Below, one piece after another: positions 1-12,445 of a DNA stretch of 64,000 nt. Numbering within the stretch: the first letter of the stretch is position 1; every line of letters begins with the position of its first letter. The position numbers and the translations under genes were made by a program. The notes under the pieces were generated by a model. The model made no database searches. It saw only the letters and a program-made list of their open reading frames with translations, and had not been told where the DNA came from. Origin of the DNA: Rosellinia necatrix (Eukaryota; Ascomycota; Sordariomycetes; Xylariales; Xylariaceae); assembly GCA_021209875.1 (NCBI GenBank), contig JAGYVD010000004.1:2356001-2420000 (forward strand), read 5' to 3'.

Positions 1-3000
1 TGCTGGGTGCTGGGACTGGAGAGTCAGAGTCGACGAGTTCTAGGCCCAAGCCCTCGGACTAGGTATAGCCCACATGTATGCAACCCGGCCAATGTCGCAT
101 TACTGGAGGTAGAGTTGATGAATTGGTCTGGACTCCCGTATATGTACATGCGTGCAAACCAGACGGATGGACGGACAGATGGACGGACAGATGGACGGAC
201 AGATAGGCGGACAGACAGGTGAGGAAATAAACCATGATACGAGGCCAGCCCCAAAGCGCAACGCCATGTCAGACTGAGTTACACACACCTAGACCCAGGT
301 GGTAGCAGGGGGGGAGGAGGGAGGAGGGAGGGGAGGACCATCCGGAGCAAATGACGATCGAGCGCAGATAACCGCAACCCGAAACAAACTCCTAGCTATC
401 TAAACACATATCTATCTAACCTAGACGATTACGCGCGCACAATCACACCACACGAGACCAGAGCGCGCGTAATAGGATATGGGGGGGGGTGAGGGTGTTC
501 GGATGCGTCGCTGGTATGTGGTCCCAATGCCAAGACTGCCTATGTACCACGACGTGGGGATGGTATGGCAGGCTGGTTGTTTATAAACTCACACTCTTCT
601 TGCCCCATCATAACCCAAGACACCAAGACCGTCAGGGTTCGGCTCCTCCACTTCAGCCAACTGGCTACCTGAGGTAACATCAACGTTAGCACATAAAGGG
701 GAGAGCAAACAGAACAGGGCCTCTAGCTCCGACTTGACATCCTATCAAAACGAATAATTCCGTTCGAAATAGGCAATGTTAGACGAATTCATCATGATAC
801 CCCAGGCCCACTACCGGACCTCTTCCATACGGCACCGACAGCGTCGTAGAACATGAGGCTGTGATAAGTGACTGACTAGCCTACCTAACTGATCAACACT
901 AACCGACTGGCTGGTAGCTCGCTGACGATGATGGACGCAGTAGATGCCGTGCAGGCCTCTAAAACCACGCAAACCGAATATCGTATGCATGACGAAATAG
1001 ATGCGGTGTGGCAGGATGGATGTTGCAGCGGCTGTACGCATGAACCATACACAAACAAGATGGAATCGCAGGCACCATGGGCTATCTGGTCATATGGTGT
1101 GTGTATGACAAGCGCCCAATTCACTACGGAAGAGGGTGAACGACCACGATCCTATCAATGCATCTGATGCATCTACTACGTCGTCTTTGCATTGTCTCGC
1201 AGGCCGTCGGCGGATACGGCGCCACGACCGAGGCCCTCACCACGGTGTCCCAATACGTGCCACATCCTAAACACCCATAGCTTGCCTACATTACATGCAA
1301 GGAGCCTCACTTGATGGCCCAAGATCATTAGCGAACTGACTTGCCAAACCGCCGCAGCCAGGTGCAGCTTCTGCGTGGTTCGTGAGGCACAGCAGCTGCA
1401 CCCTCTGGGCATGTAACGACATCAAACGCCTCTGCAGACCGAAAATTAACCTCTAATATCTAACTCCGAGACATTTAGGGTGGAATCGGCTCCGAAGAAA
1501 TAACAACGTTTGAGATAATAGTAGCGCCCCAAGCGATTCCTCTGCAGACATCCATGTCCCAGGGCAACAGGGATGGCAGGGTCGTGGATGCCTTGGGATG
1601 CCACCCAGAGATAAAGTTGTAAGACTACAACAAGGCAACAGACGGCCTCTCCCCCGAGCTCCGTGGAAGCCATGCGCTCTTTCGCAGGATTCGCCCGGGG
1701 GCAGGTTGCAAGTTGGTAACCATGGGGGAACGAGACCACGACAGGCTCTCATGCCGGGGTATGTTGAGGCGACAGAAGGCACTTACAAGTGTAGAGCCCG
1801 CGGCTCGCTTCCATGTAAGAATATTAGCCCTACGCCTCTCGGCAATGACGCAACTGGGGCGAGACAACAGCCAGGCGGCACTGTCCTTCTTGTGTGCCCA
1901 GGAGGTAAGCAAGCGCGGCAGCTCGCTGGCCATCGAACAGAGTAGGCAGGCGAGGTACAACTATGAGTTGCCAAATATACCCTCTACATGAAGCCGAGAC
2001 AAGGCACGAGGCGGACAACCCTTCTCGGAAGACCTCTGTACAACTTAAAAAGAAAAATTCTCTATCGTCATACCCGCAGTTTCAGTCAGGGGGGTGTCAG
2101 ACAATGAGGGGTTATTCTTGTTAGTCTTGGAAGGCACAAAGCAATGTTCGTCCTACATAAGGTGTGTGGGTATGTACTTACATATCGCGGTCAGTAAATA
2201 GACATCTCAGTATCGGAAAACGCGAATCAGAAGAGGGAGCAACTTTCTTGGCAGCGGCCTACATTCACATTTACTCCCCTTATGCCTCCCCCGTTTCTTG
2301 GTCAACGTGGATTTTTACCGTAATATCGTCCTGCATATCTCCCGGTCCAGTTAAGAAAGTAGTTTCCGCGTAAGCCAAGTCCTATATCATGATTTCGAAG
2401 TATCTGTCGCTGGATTAAACCTCGCGAAGGCAGCTAAGCCCAAGCCGTTGCCTGTTACCAGAGTTGGCATATCGTATCATATTCGGTCAAACTAGACGGC
2501 TCGGTATCTGCCGAACCACAAGTGGCGCGCTGGCTGTGCACCATACTTCATCGTAGTGCTCATGACGTTCTCAGATACGTAGTCACCTACGGGGAGTCCG
2601 TCGACCAGGGAGTAACCCGGCCTAATAAATAAGTACCACGCATGTTTAACTAACACCAATGCCGACATAGCTGACCCGGGAGAAGTTGCTTCAAAGGGTA
2701 CGCGTAGATCCAGAACCAAGGATACTACGTGGCAGCCCCGACTGTCTTAAAGACTAATAATGAGACGTAGGGCAACAAATATATGGACCTAGCAATAATT
2801 CGCCGAGGAATTAATACCACTTGGTTTTGCAGTTGCCTAACATTACCAATAGTTAAAAGCCAAGCATCAAGTTAGAATACAAGCCCGCAAGCCCCGGCAC
2901 GACGGTAGGATGTCCACCAAACAACCCCAGGATCTCTGCCTTCTAGTTATACAGAACAGGGGCTGAAGGAAAGCGCTGTTCCTCTAACATACTTCTTGAA

Positions 3001-3604
3001 AAATAAGCTTTTACTCAAAGGCCCTCATACTTTTAAGGGTTCGCCTAAACCACCGTGACCAAATACACCATACTTCTCCCTGTAGGCAGCACGTTATTGC
3101 CCGCCCGACACTGGCTGTCCTTGCTCATACCGTGTTATACGGCGACCATCAGCCCTGGCTCACATTAGAAGTCCCCGAATAGGTTATAGTAATATAATGC
3201 AAATAATTATAGTCCTACCCTCCAAAAGATAACCCAGCCAAACTAACCGCGCAAAGGTAACTTATTTATGCGAGTTTCCTCTCGGCTGATAGCGAAGATA
3301 GAAGAAAATTCAAGATCTTCACAGCAAGGCAACCCTCAACTATAGGTAGACTGGAAAGCGAGTTAGTGGAACAAGCATTGTTCATGTTCATGCTGATGCC
3401 GGAAGGGATACAGATGGCCAGTCCGGAGAATATTACACAGAAATAGGCATATTGTATTTTATTCATCACACCTCGTTTCTAGGCATAGCACTTCCTTGGA
3501 AAGCTTTCCTACTTTTCGCAATTTCATTCAGGGCAATATTTTCGTCATTTCATAGACATCGTGACCTCGTGATCTTCGTTCAGTCATGTCTTACGAGAAA
3601 TTCT
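1..3604. other. Gene-poor left arm, no supported gene
   Basis: No reading frame here has a recognisable domain, a convincing start or fungal splice signals; the frames present are short and overlap on both strands. A 12-bp GGACGGACAGAT-type tandem array lies near 162-220. Short homopurine and homopyrimidine tracts are visible, but no terminal inverted repeats and no reverse transcriptase or transposase motifs. The last 150 bp would be the 3' flank of the helicase gene that ends at 3605. Confidence 0.6.
162..220. repeat. 12-bp minisatellite, GGACGGACAGAT-type unit
   Basis: About four to five imperfect copies of a GGACGGACAGAT-like unit lie head to tail, decaying to ATAGGCGGACAG at the right edge. 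The array sits in apparently non-coding DNA. Confidence 0.85.
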
Positions 3605-6600
3605 CTAAGCCTGCATCGCACGGCCAAATATACACTCCCAAAGGTCGCCCTTGTTAACCACCTCTCCTTCATCACTCTCGGTCATCAATTTAGTAAGATC
3701 GGACTCTTGGAACTCTCGTAAGCTGGCTGCCATCACTTCCTCCTCTGTCGGTCTTTTAGACTTCCCTTTTCGTGTATCACCTCCCATGTACGCCAACCGG
3801 CGCCGCTCTGAAAGGTCATGGATATTACCTTCTACGGTGCCCTCGACGAGATAGAGCCACACTGTTGTCTCATGCTCCTGTCCAATCCTATCTACCCGAG
3901 CGGTTGCTTGAAGCTCCAGAGCTGTATTCAGTAGCGGCTCACAGAGAAAGACATGGTTGGCATTGACCAAGTTGAGTCCACTGGAATGGGCCTTGGCGTC
4001 CATGAGCAAGCAATGTACACTGGGATCGTCCTTGAACCGTTGGATTTGAGCAGATTTATTTTTAAGACTGGTGAAAGTTGCGAAACCAATATGATGCCCG
4101 GCTAGGGCTTGCTCGAGAATTCTGAGGAAGCTCCGAAACTGCGTAAAGATGATTGATTTTGTTCCAGGCTCCTCATCCCGCAGCCAGAGGAGATGCTTTA
4201 TCAAGGTGTCAACCTTGGTGGAGTATGAAGGGCCATGGAGCTTGACGTTCTGGATAGCATGCTTGATATTGTTAGGGATGTCCGTGTATACCCCCCATTC
4301 TCTCTTTGATCCTCCTTGCAGGCGGGTATCAAGGGATAGGCCCTTCCGTACTGCTTCATTTTTGTTAAATTCACTTAACATGGTCGGAGTCTGATATTCT
4401 TTGCAGATCGGGCATCTAGATTTGGATTTTAGCCAGTGCACAATGCAATCTTTGCAGAAAGTGTGTCCACATGACGTGATTGCCCCCCGTATGAAATCGT
4501 CACTGCAGCAGATGGGACAAGGGTCATTGGAACCAGAACCCTCCTCCTTTATATAAAGAACTAGTGAAAACCTAGTCAGCACGGACGCGACTTTGTTTGG
4601 ACGACAGACTTACGATGACGGCGATTTGATTCCCAATGCTCGGCCTTTTTTTTCAGCTCTGCCTCATCGTTGAGGGCATTGTCCCAAAAGCGGTTGAGAT
4701 TATCACCGACTCCTATAGCTTCAGGATCAATTGGGGCGACATTTTCAGAAATACTCTGTAGTTGGCGGTAGAAATCCACACGTGCATTCATGGCAGAAGT
4801 AAAGAAGTCTAAGTCTCTCTCGAGACTTGCAACAACCTTGCTCTGCTTTGTGAGTATGACCTGAGTTTCCCTGAGCTGTGTGTTAACGATCTGAAGCTCT
4901 GTTGCAGCTCGAGCACTGCCTGCTGAGGCATCGTGACGTAGCTTCGTGGAAAGCTCCCTTGAAGCGGTAACAACTCCTCGGAGAGAACTACCATCAGGAA
5001 ATGGCTTGGCATCTCGCCGCACTTGGAGTAATTCTAGCATCTTGTCAGGTGCATGCCCTTGGCCCTGTTTTGCCATCCTTTCAGCATTAGTAGTCTCATG
5101 GCGGATACGTTCATTTACCAAGCCAGTAAGTGCTTCTTGGCGATCACCAATAATGGCTCCTAAGGCGAGAGTATAGACCATCAAATGATCTTGTACCTTT
5201 GCAGATTCCTCGTACTCTTCGCCGGTTACTTCTTCATCACCCTCCGCATCCACAGGAGGCGTAAGTAGCAACTGAATGACATATTCCCGCCATTCATCGA
5301 TAATGTTAGCTTGCTTATTCAGGGAGAAACTGAGATTTTCCAAGTCTTCTGTAATCTGCGCGCTCTCTATACCGTGCATGTCAGCCGTTATGATCTCGGG
5401 GATTTCCACAAAAGACTGAGTGCTAGCACGTGCTTGGATTTTTTCTATCATCCTTGCCACTTTGGTGAGTGGTTCTTGTAGGATCTCCCTCCGAATTTTC
5501 CGAGCGAGTTCATAGCCCTCAATCTCTCGCGCCTCAAGGTGTTTGAACTCATCCGAATCCGGTTGTGTAAAGTTTTCATCCGACTTGATTTGAAATAAAG
5601 CGCTTGCAATGAGAAACGTGACTCTGTGGTGCAACTCGAGAAACATCCGCAACTTCCGACGGCTCTCGCCAACTTTTGCTGTCTCGAGTGTTTCTTCATC
5701 TGTATATACCTCGCCTATTAGGCTGCCTGCAGCTTTTGTCTGTTCTTGTCGAGCGGTCTGCAGCGTTCTCCCTAATTCTTCGCGTAGTTCAACAATGGTC
5801 GGGTTAACCTCTCCCAAAACTTCTTCCCATACTTTTAGTGCTTCTTTGACCCTAGGCGAATTTTCAAGTAATTGGGCTCTATTAAGTTTGGAAATTAGGT
5901 AAAGTCGTTGATGTGTCCGGATAGAGGCTTCCGATTGTTCTATCATCACGTCTAGATGCTCTGCTAATGTCCTATAAGCCGCAACTTTAGCAATACCCGA
6001 GCCCAGCTCGGGGTGAAGTATTGTCTGTCTTAGACTCGCAAGTGCCATTTTCAGGGAATCTATGACAGAAGAGTCGTCCGGTTTCCAGTCCGCGTGGAAA
6101 GGGATTCCTTGTCCGTTCAAACCAGCCTTTGCGATGAGCGTCCTGAAGTGTGAATGATAATGATGAGCTTCAATATTCGTGAAAGGCATAGTGATTACAT
6201 ATCGCTTCTGAGATGGTAGCCTCAGCTCGTCCTGGACTGCTTGTTTAGCATGCCGGATTGTGATCCTGTTGAACAACGGACCAAAAAGAGATTTGTGTGT
6301 TTTGAGCAATGCCTTCCATACAAATTGGCAAGAAGCAAAGGGCTCATAACGAAGGAATAGTAATAGACCCCAAAGGTCATTGGGACCTTCTTTGACCGGC
6401 GTACCAGTAACCGCCCAAGAGTTGACTCGTGGAATGAGACATGCTACCTTTGCCGCACTACTCACCCCAGAGTCAATCTGTTGGGCCTCATCGAGACAGA
6501 CCCTCCACCAACCAACCTGCACCAGAGGAGACGTGTGGCGTTCGTGCTTCTTATCATATCGCATTGCACGTTCCGGAGGTGTCATGGCGTAGTGAAGCTC

Positions 6601-7997
6601 GGCTTGGAGCACACTATAAGTGGTAATGACGACATCACAGTTCACAAGTGTCGAAATAAGTCGATCTAGCAAATTTCCCTCTGTTTGCTTTGTGCCGAAC
6701 GCTTTGTCATTCGCCCAAACTTTCATACCGGGATATTTTATAACAAGCAAGCCAGGGGCATGTTTCTTAAACTCAGAAAGCCACTGACTTTGTAGTGTAT
6801 CCGGTGTGACAATCAAAGTTGCGCCTGTAATATGGATCACTTTGCTAGTGCATGTTTCGATCTCGGGAAGGGGGCAAAGACCACGCTTGTGCGCTAAGAT
6901 CAAGGAGATGATCTCGACAGTCTTACCCAGGCCCATTTCCTCCGCAAGAATGCCACCACGCAGGCTGGTTTCAGATTCCTGGAATGGTGTAACATCACGA
7001 GTTACGACGTGATACAGATGGCTCACATAGAACCGTCGTCCATTAACATCATTGGCGGTGCTAAAGGAGAGCGGAAGGATGGGCTCAGGTGGCTGGGGAT
7101 GCGCTACAAGCTGTAGCTCACCACCTTGGCCAATGCCGCTATATTTCACATGTTCTCTCATCAACAACCATTGCACAGCTCGGCGCTGGAATGGATATAG
7201 TGTGGCTTCTAGGCCAGGTATTGAAATTGAACTCAGGTCGTTGAAATTATCGGAACGAGGCACAAAAGCTGCCTGGTAAAATTCGTTGGCGGTCATAGTA
7301 TGATCCGGGAGTGATGGGTCCGGCTTGCATTCGCCCAGCACATTTAGGATATGTTGACTCAGTCCCCTTTTCTTAGTGTTACGACATGCATACGTAGATG
7401 TATTGTAGTTCACATCTAGGGTGAAGTGCATATGAAGCATTGTGTTGTCTTGCCCCAGAGAAACCGTTGTTGAAACCGTTAGAGCGCCCTCTTGGGTATT
7501 ATCCTCCCGGCTCTGATGCAGGACCGCCAGCGCCGCGAGAGTGGTGTCCGGGAAACTCTGATCGAGGTGTAACACACATCGAAAAGGGTCGCAGGGGGCG
7601 CCTGCTTTGGATCGGATATGGAGACCTTCTTTACTCAGCTGGAATGAAAGATAATGGCCGGCATCATTGCAAGTCATCTGGCCGGCCATGGGGGAACAAC
7701 TCCCGATCGGCCTGGAGATGGTGAACTGTTCCTGTAACACGGGGATTGAACCAAGCTCTATGGGCTCCACACGGGGTCGTTTCCGTGGAGGTTCATTACT
7801 GCCATCCCTATCAATCAGCGTATGCCCCGCCAGGGCTCGCAGAGCCCCAAGTAGAGCATTGGGGAATGATTCTGAAAACAGTCAGCACATTCAGATCCTG
7901 CGCCCGGAGTTTCATTTAACAAACCATGTGCGTATGCCTTGATTTCTTCCCCCAGTTTTTTCTTACTACCAAACGCCCTTCCCGGTGTAGCACTCAT
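3605..7997 (-). CDS. IRC20: SNF2-family helicase with RING finger, Irc20/SHPRH-like
   Basis: Three exons: 7997-7925, 7871-4614 and 4560-3605, giving 1428 residues. Both introns are 53 bp; the second has a GTAAGT donor and a GTGCTGAC branch point. The start is the first ATG after an in-frame region lacking ATG, and joining exon 1 to exon 2 restores a continuous N-terminus with a basic PPRKRPR signal near residues 52-58. Walker A is GILAEEMGLGKT near 331-342, and a DEAQ box lies near 485-488. A long charged helical insert separates the helicase lobes. It ends in a C3HC4 RING finger at about 1125-1163 (CPIC, CGHTFC, CPIC). The second lobe follows, with an ATARVDRIGQ motif VI. A RING inserted between the lobes defines the Irc20/SHPRH group, ATP-dependent remodellers and E3 ligases acting in recombination and DNA-damage tolerance. 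The family assignment is firm; orthology to Irc20 is inferred. Confidence 0.9.
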
Positions 7998-9058
7998 TTT
8001 CGAAGCGCGGGCGGGTAACAAGGGATGTTGGATGTAAGCGGTGGTGTTTGAATTATACCGAGATGCTAGGGCAGGCCATCTAAGGAGGAGGATATAAATA
8101 TACCAGGGACAATTGGGGCGTCGGTTAAAAAGACCATTAAAATTGTAATAAGCAAGGACGAGAGGAGATAGAGGGGAAGTAGATAGAGTGTGTGGTTGCC
8201 TGCCGCGGGAGAGAAGAAGAGAGAATGTCTGCCTATCGAGGGGCAAATCAGCAGGTAAGTAGGAAAAAGTCGATATGAATGCACCTTACTACATACTTCC
8301 ACACACCAAAGGTGCCAATCAAAACCAGGTACTTACTTGCCTAGGAAGGCTAGGTCGGGTTAAGGTACATACAGGGGATGCTCCCGTTTTAGTGCTCTAA
8401 GGCTAGTACAATGTCATATCAACAAGACACCTTAGTTCCACGTGACAGAAATGCTAAGAAAGCACCTAAAGAAAGGCCAGTGAAACTACAGTATTGTAAA
8501 AAGTAGTTGCGACCATATAAAAACAGTGGTTGCCCTAAGTAGCTGCAAGTAGATAGAATATAATAATAAAATAGGAACCGGTACCCTGCCTGTTGACAGT
8601 TACTGCTGGGTACGTACCATGGATAGGTGGGTATGAGAGGTTCTTAGGTACTATGCTCCATAGGTACCTAGCAGGTACCGGTAGGTAGGTAATGAGCGGT
8701 CCTAGTGGGCTGTAGCTGCCGTAAGTACCTAATTGGTAGGTATGAGTTATGTTTGGTACCTAGATACCTGTGGTACTGATCGGAGTTTATGAAAATCCAT
8801 TTACCGATCCTCGATACTCAATTGAACATTTTGGGAGCATCCAAACAGCAAGACTGGTGATACAATAGAGCCTACCTAGTCTTGTTATAGCCATCACGAT
8901 CTCCCAATCCTAATTGTCGGCACTCAGGATGCGAAGGACCATCAACGGGCCTCAGGAAAGCATATAAAGGGAACCCACGACATGGCAAGCATAAGGGTGA
9001 GCCCATTGATACCTCCGAATTTTTTTCTTCCCGCTCCCTTCAAACGACGTTATATCAC
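7998..9058. promoter_or_regulatory. Divergent intergenic region, helicase / mS41
   Basis: This 1.06-kb spacer must hold the promoters of both flanking genes. It is dominated from about 8580 to 8770 by GGTACC, TAGGTA and GTAGGTAGG words, the TAGG/CCTA family seen throughout the window. No open frame has a recognisable product. The helicase frame stays open leftward to about 8246, but contains no ATG upstream of 7997. Confidence 0.5.
8578..8770. repeat. TAGG/CCTA tetranucleotide-rich array
   Basis: Dense overlapping GGTACC, TAGGTACC and GTAGGTAGG words on both strands, imperfect and partly palindromic. This is one of about a dozen similar intergenic clusters in the window. Confidence 0.7.
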
Positions 9059-9865
9059 ATGCTAACCCCAAAGCCTCCTTGCTCTCCAGCCCATCCTCCG
9101 GCCCCAGCGCCTCCGCGGCCTCTTCTTCCCCTCCCCCTCCCCCTCTCCCCCTCGCCCCTCGCCCTCTCCCAGACCTTCTTCTCCCACGCCCGACCCTCGA
9201 TACTACGAGACGGCGTGCGCGCCGCCTCCACGTCAGCCGAGGCAGAGGCCGAGGCCGAGGCGCCGCCCAAGGTCCCGGCGCCGACGCCACTGGTGCCGGA
9301 CGTGGCGACGTTCCTGACGGTGATCGGGCGGGGGCTGAAGCAGCACGCGGGCAAGATCCCGGACTGGGAGTCGCTGTTCACGATGACGCCGGAGGAGCTG
9401 CGCGGGGTGGGCGTGGAGCCGCCGCGGGCGCGCAAGTACCTGCTGCGGTGGCGGCAGCGGTTCCGCGAGGGCCGGTACGGCGTCGGCGGCGACCTGCGGC
9501 ACGTCGAGGGCGGCGTCGCCCACCTGCGCATCCTCGAGGCCGACCCTAGCGCCCCGGGCGCCGACCCGGCCCGGACCCCGCCCAAGTACGTCGTCAACGT
9601 CCCCTCCGGCCGCGCCGTCGCCGACTGCGACCCCGCCGAGCTGTCGCGGGTCGTCGGCTACCGTGCCAGGGGCGCCAAGACCATCGTGGGCCCGTACGCC
9701 ATGCCCCTGAAGGGTAGCGAGGGCGCCGTCGTCACCGTGACGGACGGCATGTGGGAGGATCGCCGGGGCCACAAGATTGATGGTGGTGAGCGTAGGCGGA
9801 CCGAGGTGCGGTTCAAGAGGCGTATTGCAGAGCGCAGGGAGGCCCGTGAGAAAGCCGAGCTATAG
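9059..9865 (+). CDS. Mitochondrial small ribosomal subunit protein mS41 (IGR motif)
   Basis: Intronless, 268 residues. A proline/leucine-rich, acid-free N-terminus followed by ARPSILRDG suits a mitochondrial presequence. The IGR domain starts near residue 84 (FLTVIGRGLKQH, with IGR at 89-91) and continues through KIPDWESLF, the TPEELRGVGV helix and RKYLLRWRQRFREG. This is the signature of yeast Fyv4, now mS41 of the mitoribosome small subunit. The C-terminus ends in a basic helix rich in RRTEVRFKRRIAERRE, typical of the fungal proteins. The gene is strikingly GC-rich against its AT-rich flanks, so long spurious frames exist on both strands; only this frame carries the domain. It converges with the CDK7 gene 254 bp downstream. 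The symbol FYV4 belongs to yeast and is not transferred here. Confidence 0.88.
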   Translation: MLTPKPPCSPAHPPAPAPPRPLLPLPLPLSPSPLALSQTFFSHARPSILRDGVRAASTSAEAEAEAEAPPKVPAPTPLVPDVATFLTVIGRGLKQHAGKIPDWESLFTMTPEELRGVGVEPPRARKYLLRWRQRFREGRYGVGGDLRHVEGGVAHLRILEADPSAPGADPARTPPKYVVNVPSGRAVADCDPAELSRVVGYRARGAKTIVGPYAMPLKGSEGAVVTVTDGMWEDRRGHKIDGGERRRTEVRFKRRIAERREAREKAEL

Positions 9866-10118
9866 TAAGCTAGGGCTACGTACCGAGAGAAAACGTGGTG
9901 TTCTAGGCATGTTACGACGTATGAAAATGTACCATATTGCAGACGCTGTAAATATATCGGCACAGGTTCCACCTCTGCACCTTAACTCGCACGAAATGTA
10001 AAGAGCGAGAAAAGGGATGAACTCTTATTATCCTTTTCTATATCAACCGAAACGCCAAAGCCCGCAAACGCCATACCATATGCATTCATTATGCCTCATG
10101 AACATGTGCGGTTTTCCC

Positions 10119-11411
10119 CTATTTCCCCGCACCGAAGTCTAACTTTCGCGCAACTTTGTTGCCCCGATCCTCCTCAATAGCACCCGGTCGCCTCTTTAGA
10201 TCAGCGCCGAGCTTCTCTTGCCCTCCAGACTTCTTCGGTAGATCCTGCTTACGTGCCGGTCGCGGGTCCTTGTGCCACCAGTCGTGCTTCAGCATATCCC
10301 GCGCCGTGATGCGCTTTTTGGGGTCCAAACTGAGCGTCTTCATTAGAAGATCAACACCCTCCAGTCCCAAGGTGCCAAATAGGGACATATAGTGGTCCTT
10401 TCCTCGTAGCGGTACGACGTCTTTGTCAACCGTGTAATCGGGGAGTTTTGTGACGCCCGGCCAGTTCTCCTCCGTCGGCGTACCAACGGCCTGACATATA
10501 AGTTGGATTTGGTGGATCTCGCTTGTGCCAGCAATATACGGCGTCCGGAGTACAAGTTCGGCGAGGACTAAACCTACGGACCAGACATCCACTGCGCCAG
10601 AATAATGTTGGGCGCCAAAGAGGAGCTCCGGCGGCCTATACCATCGAGTAATGACGTTGGATGTCATGAGCCTATATGGATCCGAAAAACTTCTTGCCAG
10701 ACCAAAATCTGCCAGCTTGACCTCACCGTCCGCCGCAATCAGCAAGTTGTTGGGCTTTATATCCCGATGTAAAACAAAATTCTCGTGGCAGAACCAGACA
10801 GCGCGGGTCAGCATACCCATCCAGGCCTTGATGTCGGCAGCACCGTACCGTATATTCTCAGTGTCGTGGATGAGCATCTCGAGGTCGCCGAGAGGGAGGA
10901 ATTCAAGGACAAGGTTTAAGTTCTGGTCTTTGGAGGAGAAGATGGAATGCAGGGTGATGATATTCGGGTGGGAGAGCTCTTGAAGGTGCTTTATCTCGCG
11001 AACAGCATCGGGTGCCATGCCTTCGGTGTACTCTTTCTGGATTTTTATCTTCTTGATGGCCACCTGCTGGCTTGGATCGCTCCGCAGATACCCGAGATAT
11101 ACGTTGGCGTAGGTGCCTTCACCAAGCTTCTTTCCTGGCGAAGGATGTGTCAACCATGAGAGAGACCCAGAACTTGTTAGGAATATCCACTCACCTTTGA
11201 CATACTTGCGTTTTTCGTCTTCATTCAATTGCTCGGCAAGATCGAGTGATGTCGACTGTGCAGCAGCGGTGGCATTAGGAACTACTTGACTCGCCAGCGG
11301 AGTCCCGTTTGACGAAGCTTGAGCTGAAGTCGCGGCCTTAAGCGGTGATGAAACGGCTCTGGCATTTTGAAGAGCACCTGAAGGATGTATGATCAGCGGA
11401 GATACCGCCAT
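10119..11411 (-). CDS. KIN28: CDK-activating / TFIIH cyclin-dependent kinase, CDK7/Kin28 homologue
   Basis: Two exons, 11411-11195 and 11134-10119, give 410 residues. The 60-bp intron (GTGAGT donor, CCAG acceptor) contains no stop and is a multiple of three, so unspliced RNA stays open. Splicing restores KYVKGKKLGEGTYANVYLG. Kinase landmarks: glycine loop at 77-87, VAIK lysine 100, HRDIKPNN with Asp197, DFG at 215-217, and an activation segment whose Thr230 aligns with the CDK7 T-loop site before TRWYRPPELL. The APDAVRE helix replaces PSTAIRE, as usual in this family. A low-complexity Ala/Ser-rich N-terminal extension of about 65 residues and a basic C-terminal tail flank the domain. The kinase phosphorylates the RNA polymerase II CTD within TFIIH and may activate other CDKs. 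Confidence 0.92.
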   Translation of the reverse strand: MAVSPLIIHPSGALQNARAVSSPLKAATSAQASSNGTPLASQVVPNATAAAQSTSLDLAEQLNEDEKRKYVKGEWIFLTSSGSLSWLTHPSPGKKLGEGTYANVYLGYLRSDPSQQVAIKKIKIQKEYTEGMAPDAVREIKHLQELSHPNIITLHSIFSSKDQNLNLVLEFLPLGDLEMLIHDTENIRYGAADIKAWMGMLTRAVWFCHENFVLHRDIKPNNLLIAADGEVKLADFGLARSFSDPYRLMTSNVITRWYRPPELLFGAQHYSGAVDVWSVGLVLAELVLRTPYIAGTSEIHQIQLICQAVGTPTEENWPGVTKLPDYTVDKDVVPLRGKDHYMSLFGTLGLEGVDLLMKTLSLDPKKRITARDMLKHDWWHKDPRPARKQDLPKKSGGQEKLGADLKRRPGAIEEDRGNKVARKLDFGAGK

Positions 11412-12445
11412 CTTTTCTGTGGTGCGGTACTCGCAAGATTCTAACCGGGTAGACTTAGAGTTTGGCTTCTTCGAAGGTTGGGGGTCGTGTTAAGGCTGTT
11501 GATTGTAGACCATAATTAGCTGGAGGGACAGGACCCCTTGCGATTGGATCGATAAGGCTAGGATTAGATCTATCATAGGTAACTACCTAGGTACTTTCTC
11601 TATATTCCCGGGATGTGGGTCTCCAGGTACATATGTATGTACAAGTACACTACCTCTGTGCCCTTTGTGCCTAGATGGGAAGTCAGCCAGTCAGGTACGA
11701 CGCACGATGCACTGCCCCCTGCAAGCCTCGCTTTTAGCTCATGTCCTCCCGATAATTCCGGCGATGAGTTTACTTGGAATGGCCACTCGGAGTGATGTCA
11801 CACAATTAAACATGGTACATAAGGTACCAACCAACTGAGCTCACCACTGGTATTCATCAGTCCCAGATACTTCACGCAATTGATTAACAAATTCAAATTC
11901 GGAGTCGCCAAATTATGTACCTACTGAATGCCTTGAGAGTATATTATTAATAACCAGAATGGCGATAGCTGATCGCTTGGAACGGATAACTACATACAGA
12001 TTACAGGTTGATAATGCTGGAGGTTGGTGTACTATACCCAGGTAGGTAGCTATACGCACGTGTCCACGACCCGAGGTACGTCGGGAGGTACACTACCTAC
12101 GTTGGGAGGTACGTTGCACTTGTGGCTTTGCATGACGCCAGCTAGCATACCTAGGTCCATAGCCAATCCGTCGGGTTCTTGGCTGTGAAGTCATCGAGGA
12201 ATATACACAGGTCCACGGACTTTAGGACCGTATAACATCCCGCTTTTGGCCTCTACTTTTCCTGCCCTTTTTTTCTCTCTCTATGTAATCCACTGTAATA
12301 CTAATACTATCTGTACACCTTGCGCTCCTAATTTATTGTTAGGGCTTTAATTTTGACACCATCCACATTCACTCCTCGTCCGTTGCGCATACCAGTTCCC
12401 TTCTGTCTAGACAGTAAACCCAGAGGGCTAGGATAGTTGGGCACC
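11412..12445. promoter_or_regulatory. Divergent promoter region, CDK7 / Frag1-like gene
   Basis: About 1 kb between two outward-facing genes. It holds scattered GGTACC/TAGGTA words (11580-11640, 12040-12110) and a pyrimidine-rich stretch near 12250-12290 ahead of the plus-strand gene. No coding potential was recognised. Confidence 0.5.

Noticed and set aside
7998..8246. N-terminal extension of the helicase
   Set aside because: The frame is open but has no ATG before 7997, and the spliced N-terminus is coherent from that ATG.
9055..9772. Long antisense and alternative frames inside mS41
   Set aside because: They follow from the extreme GC bias; only the plus frame holds the IGR motif.
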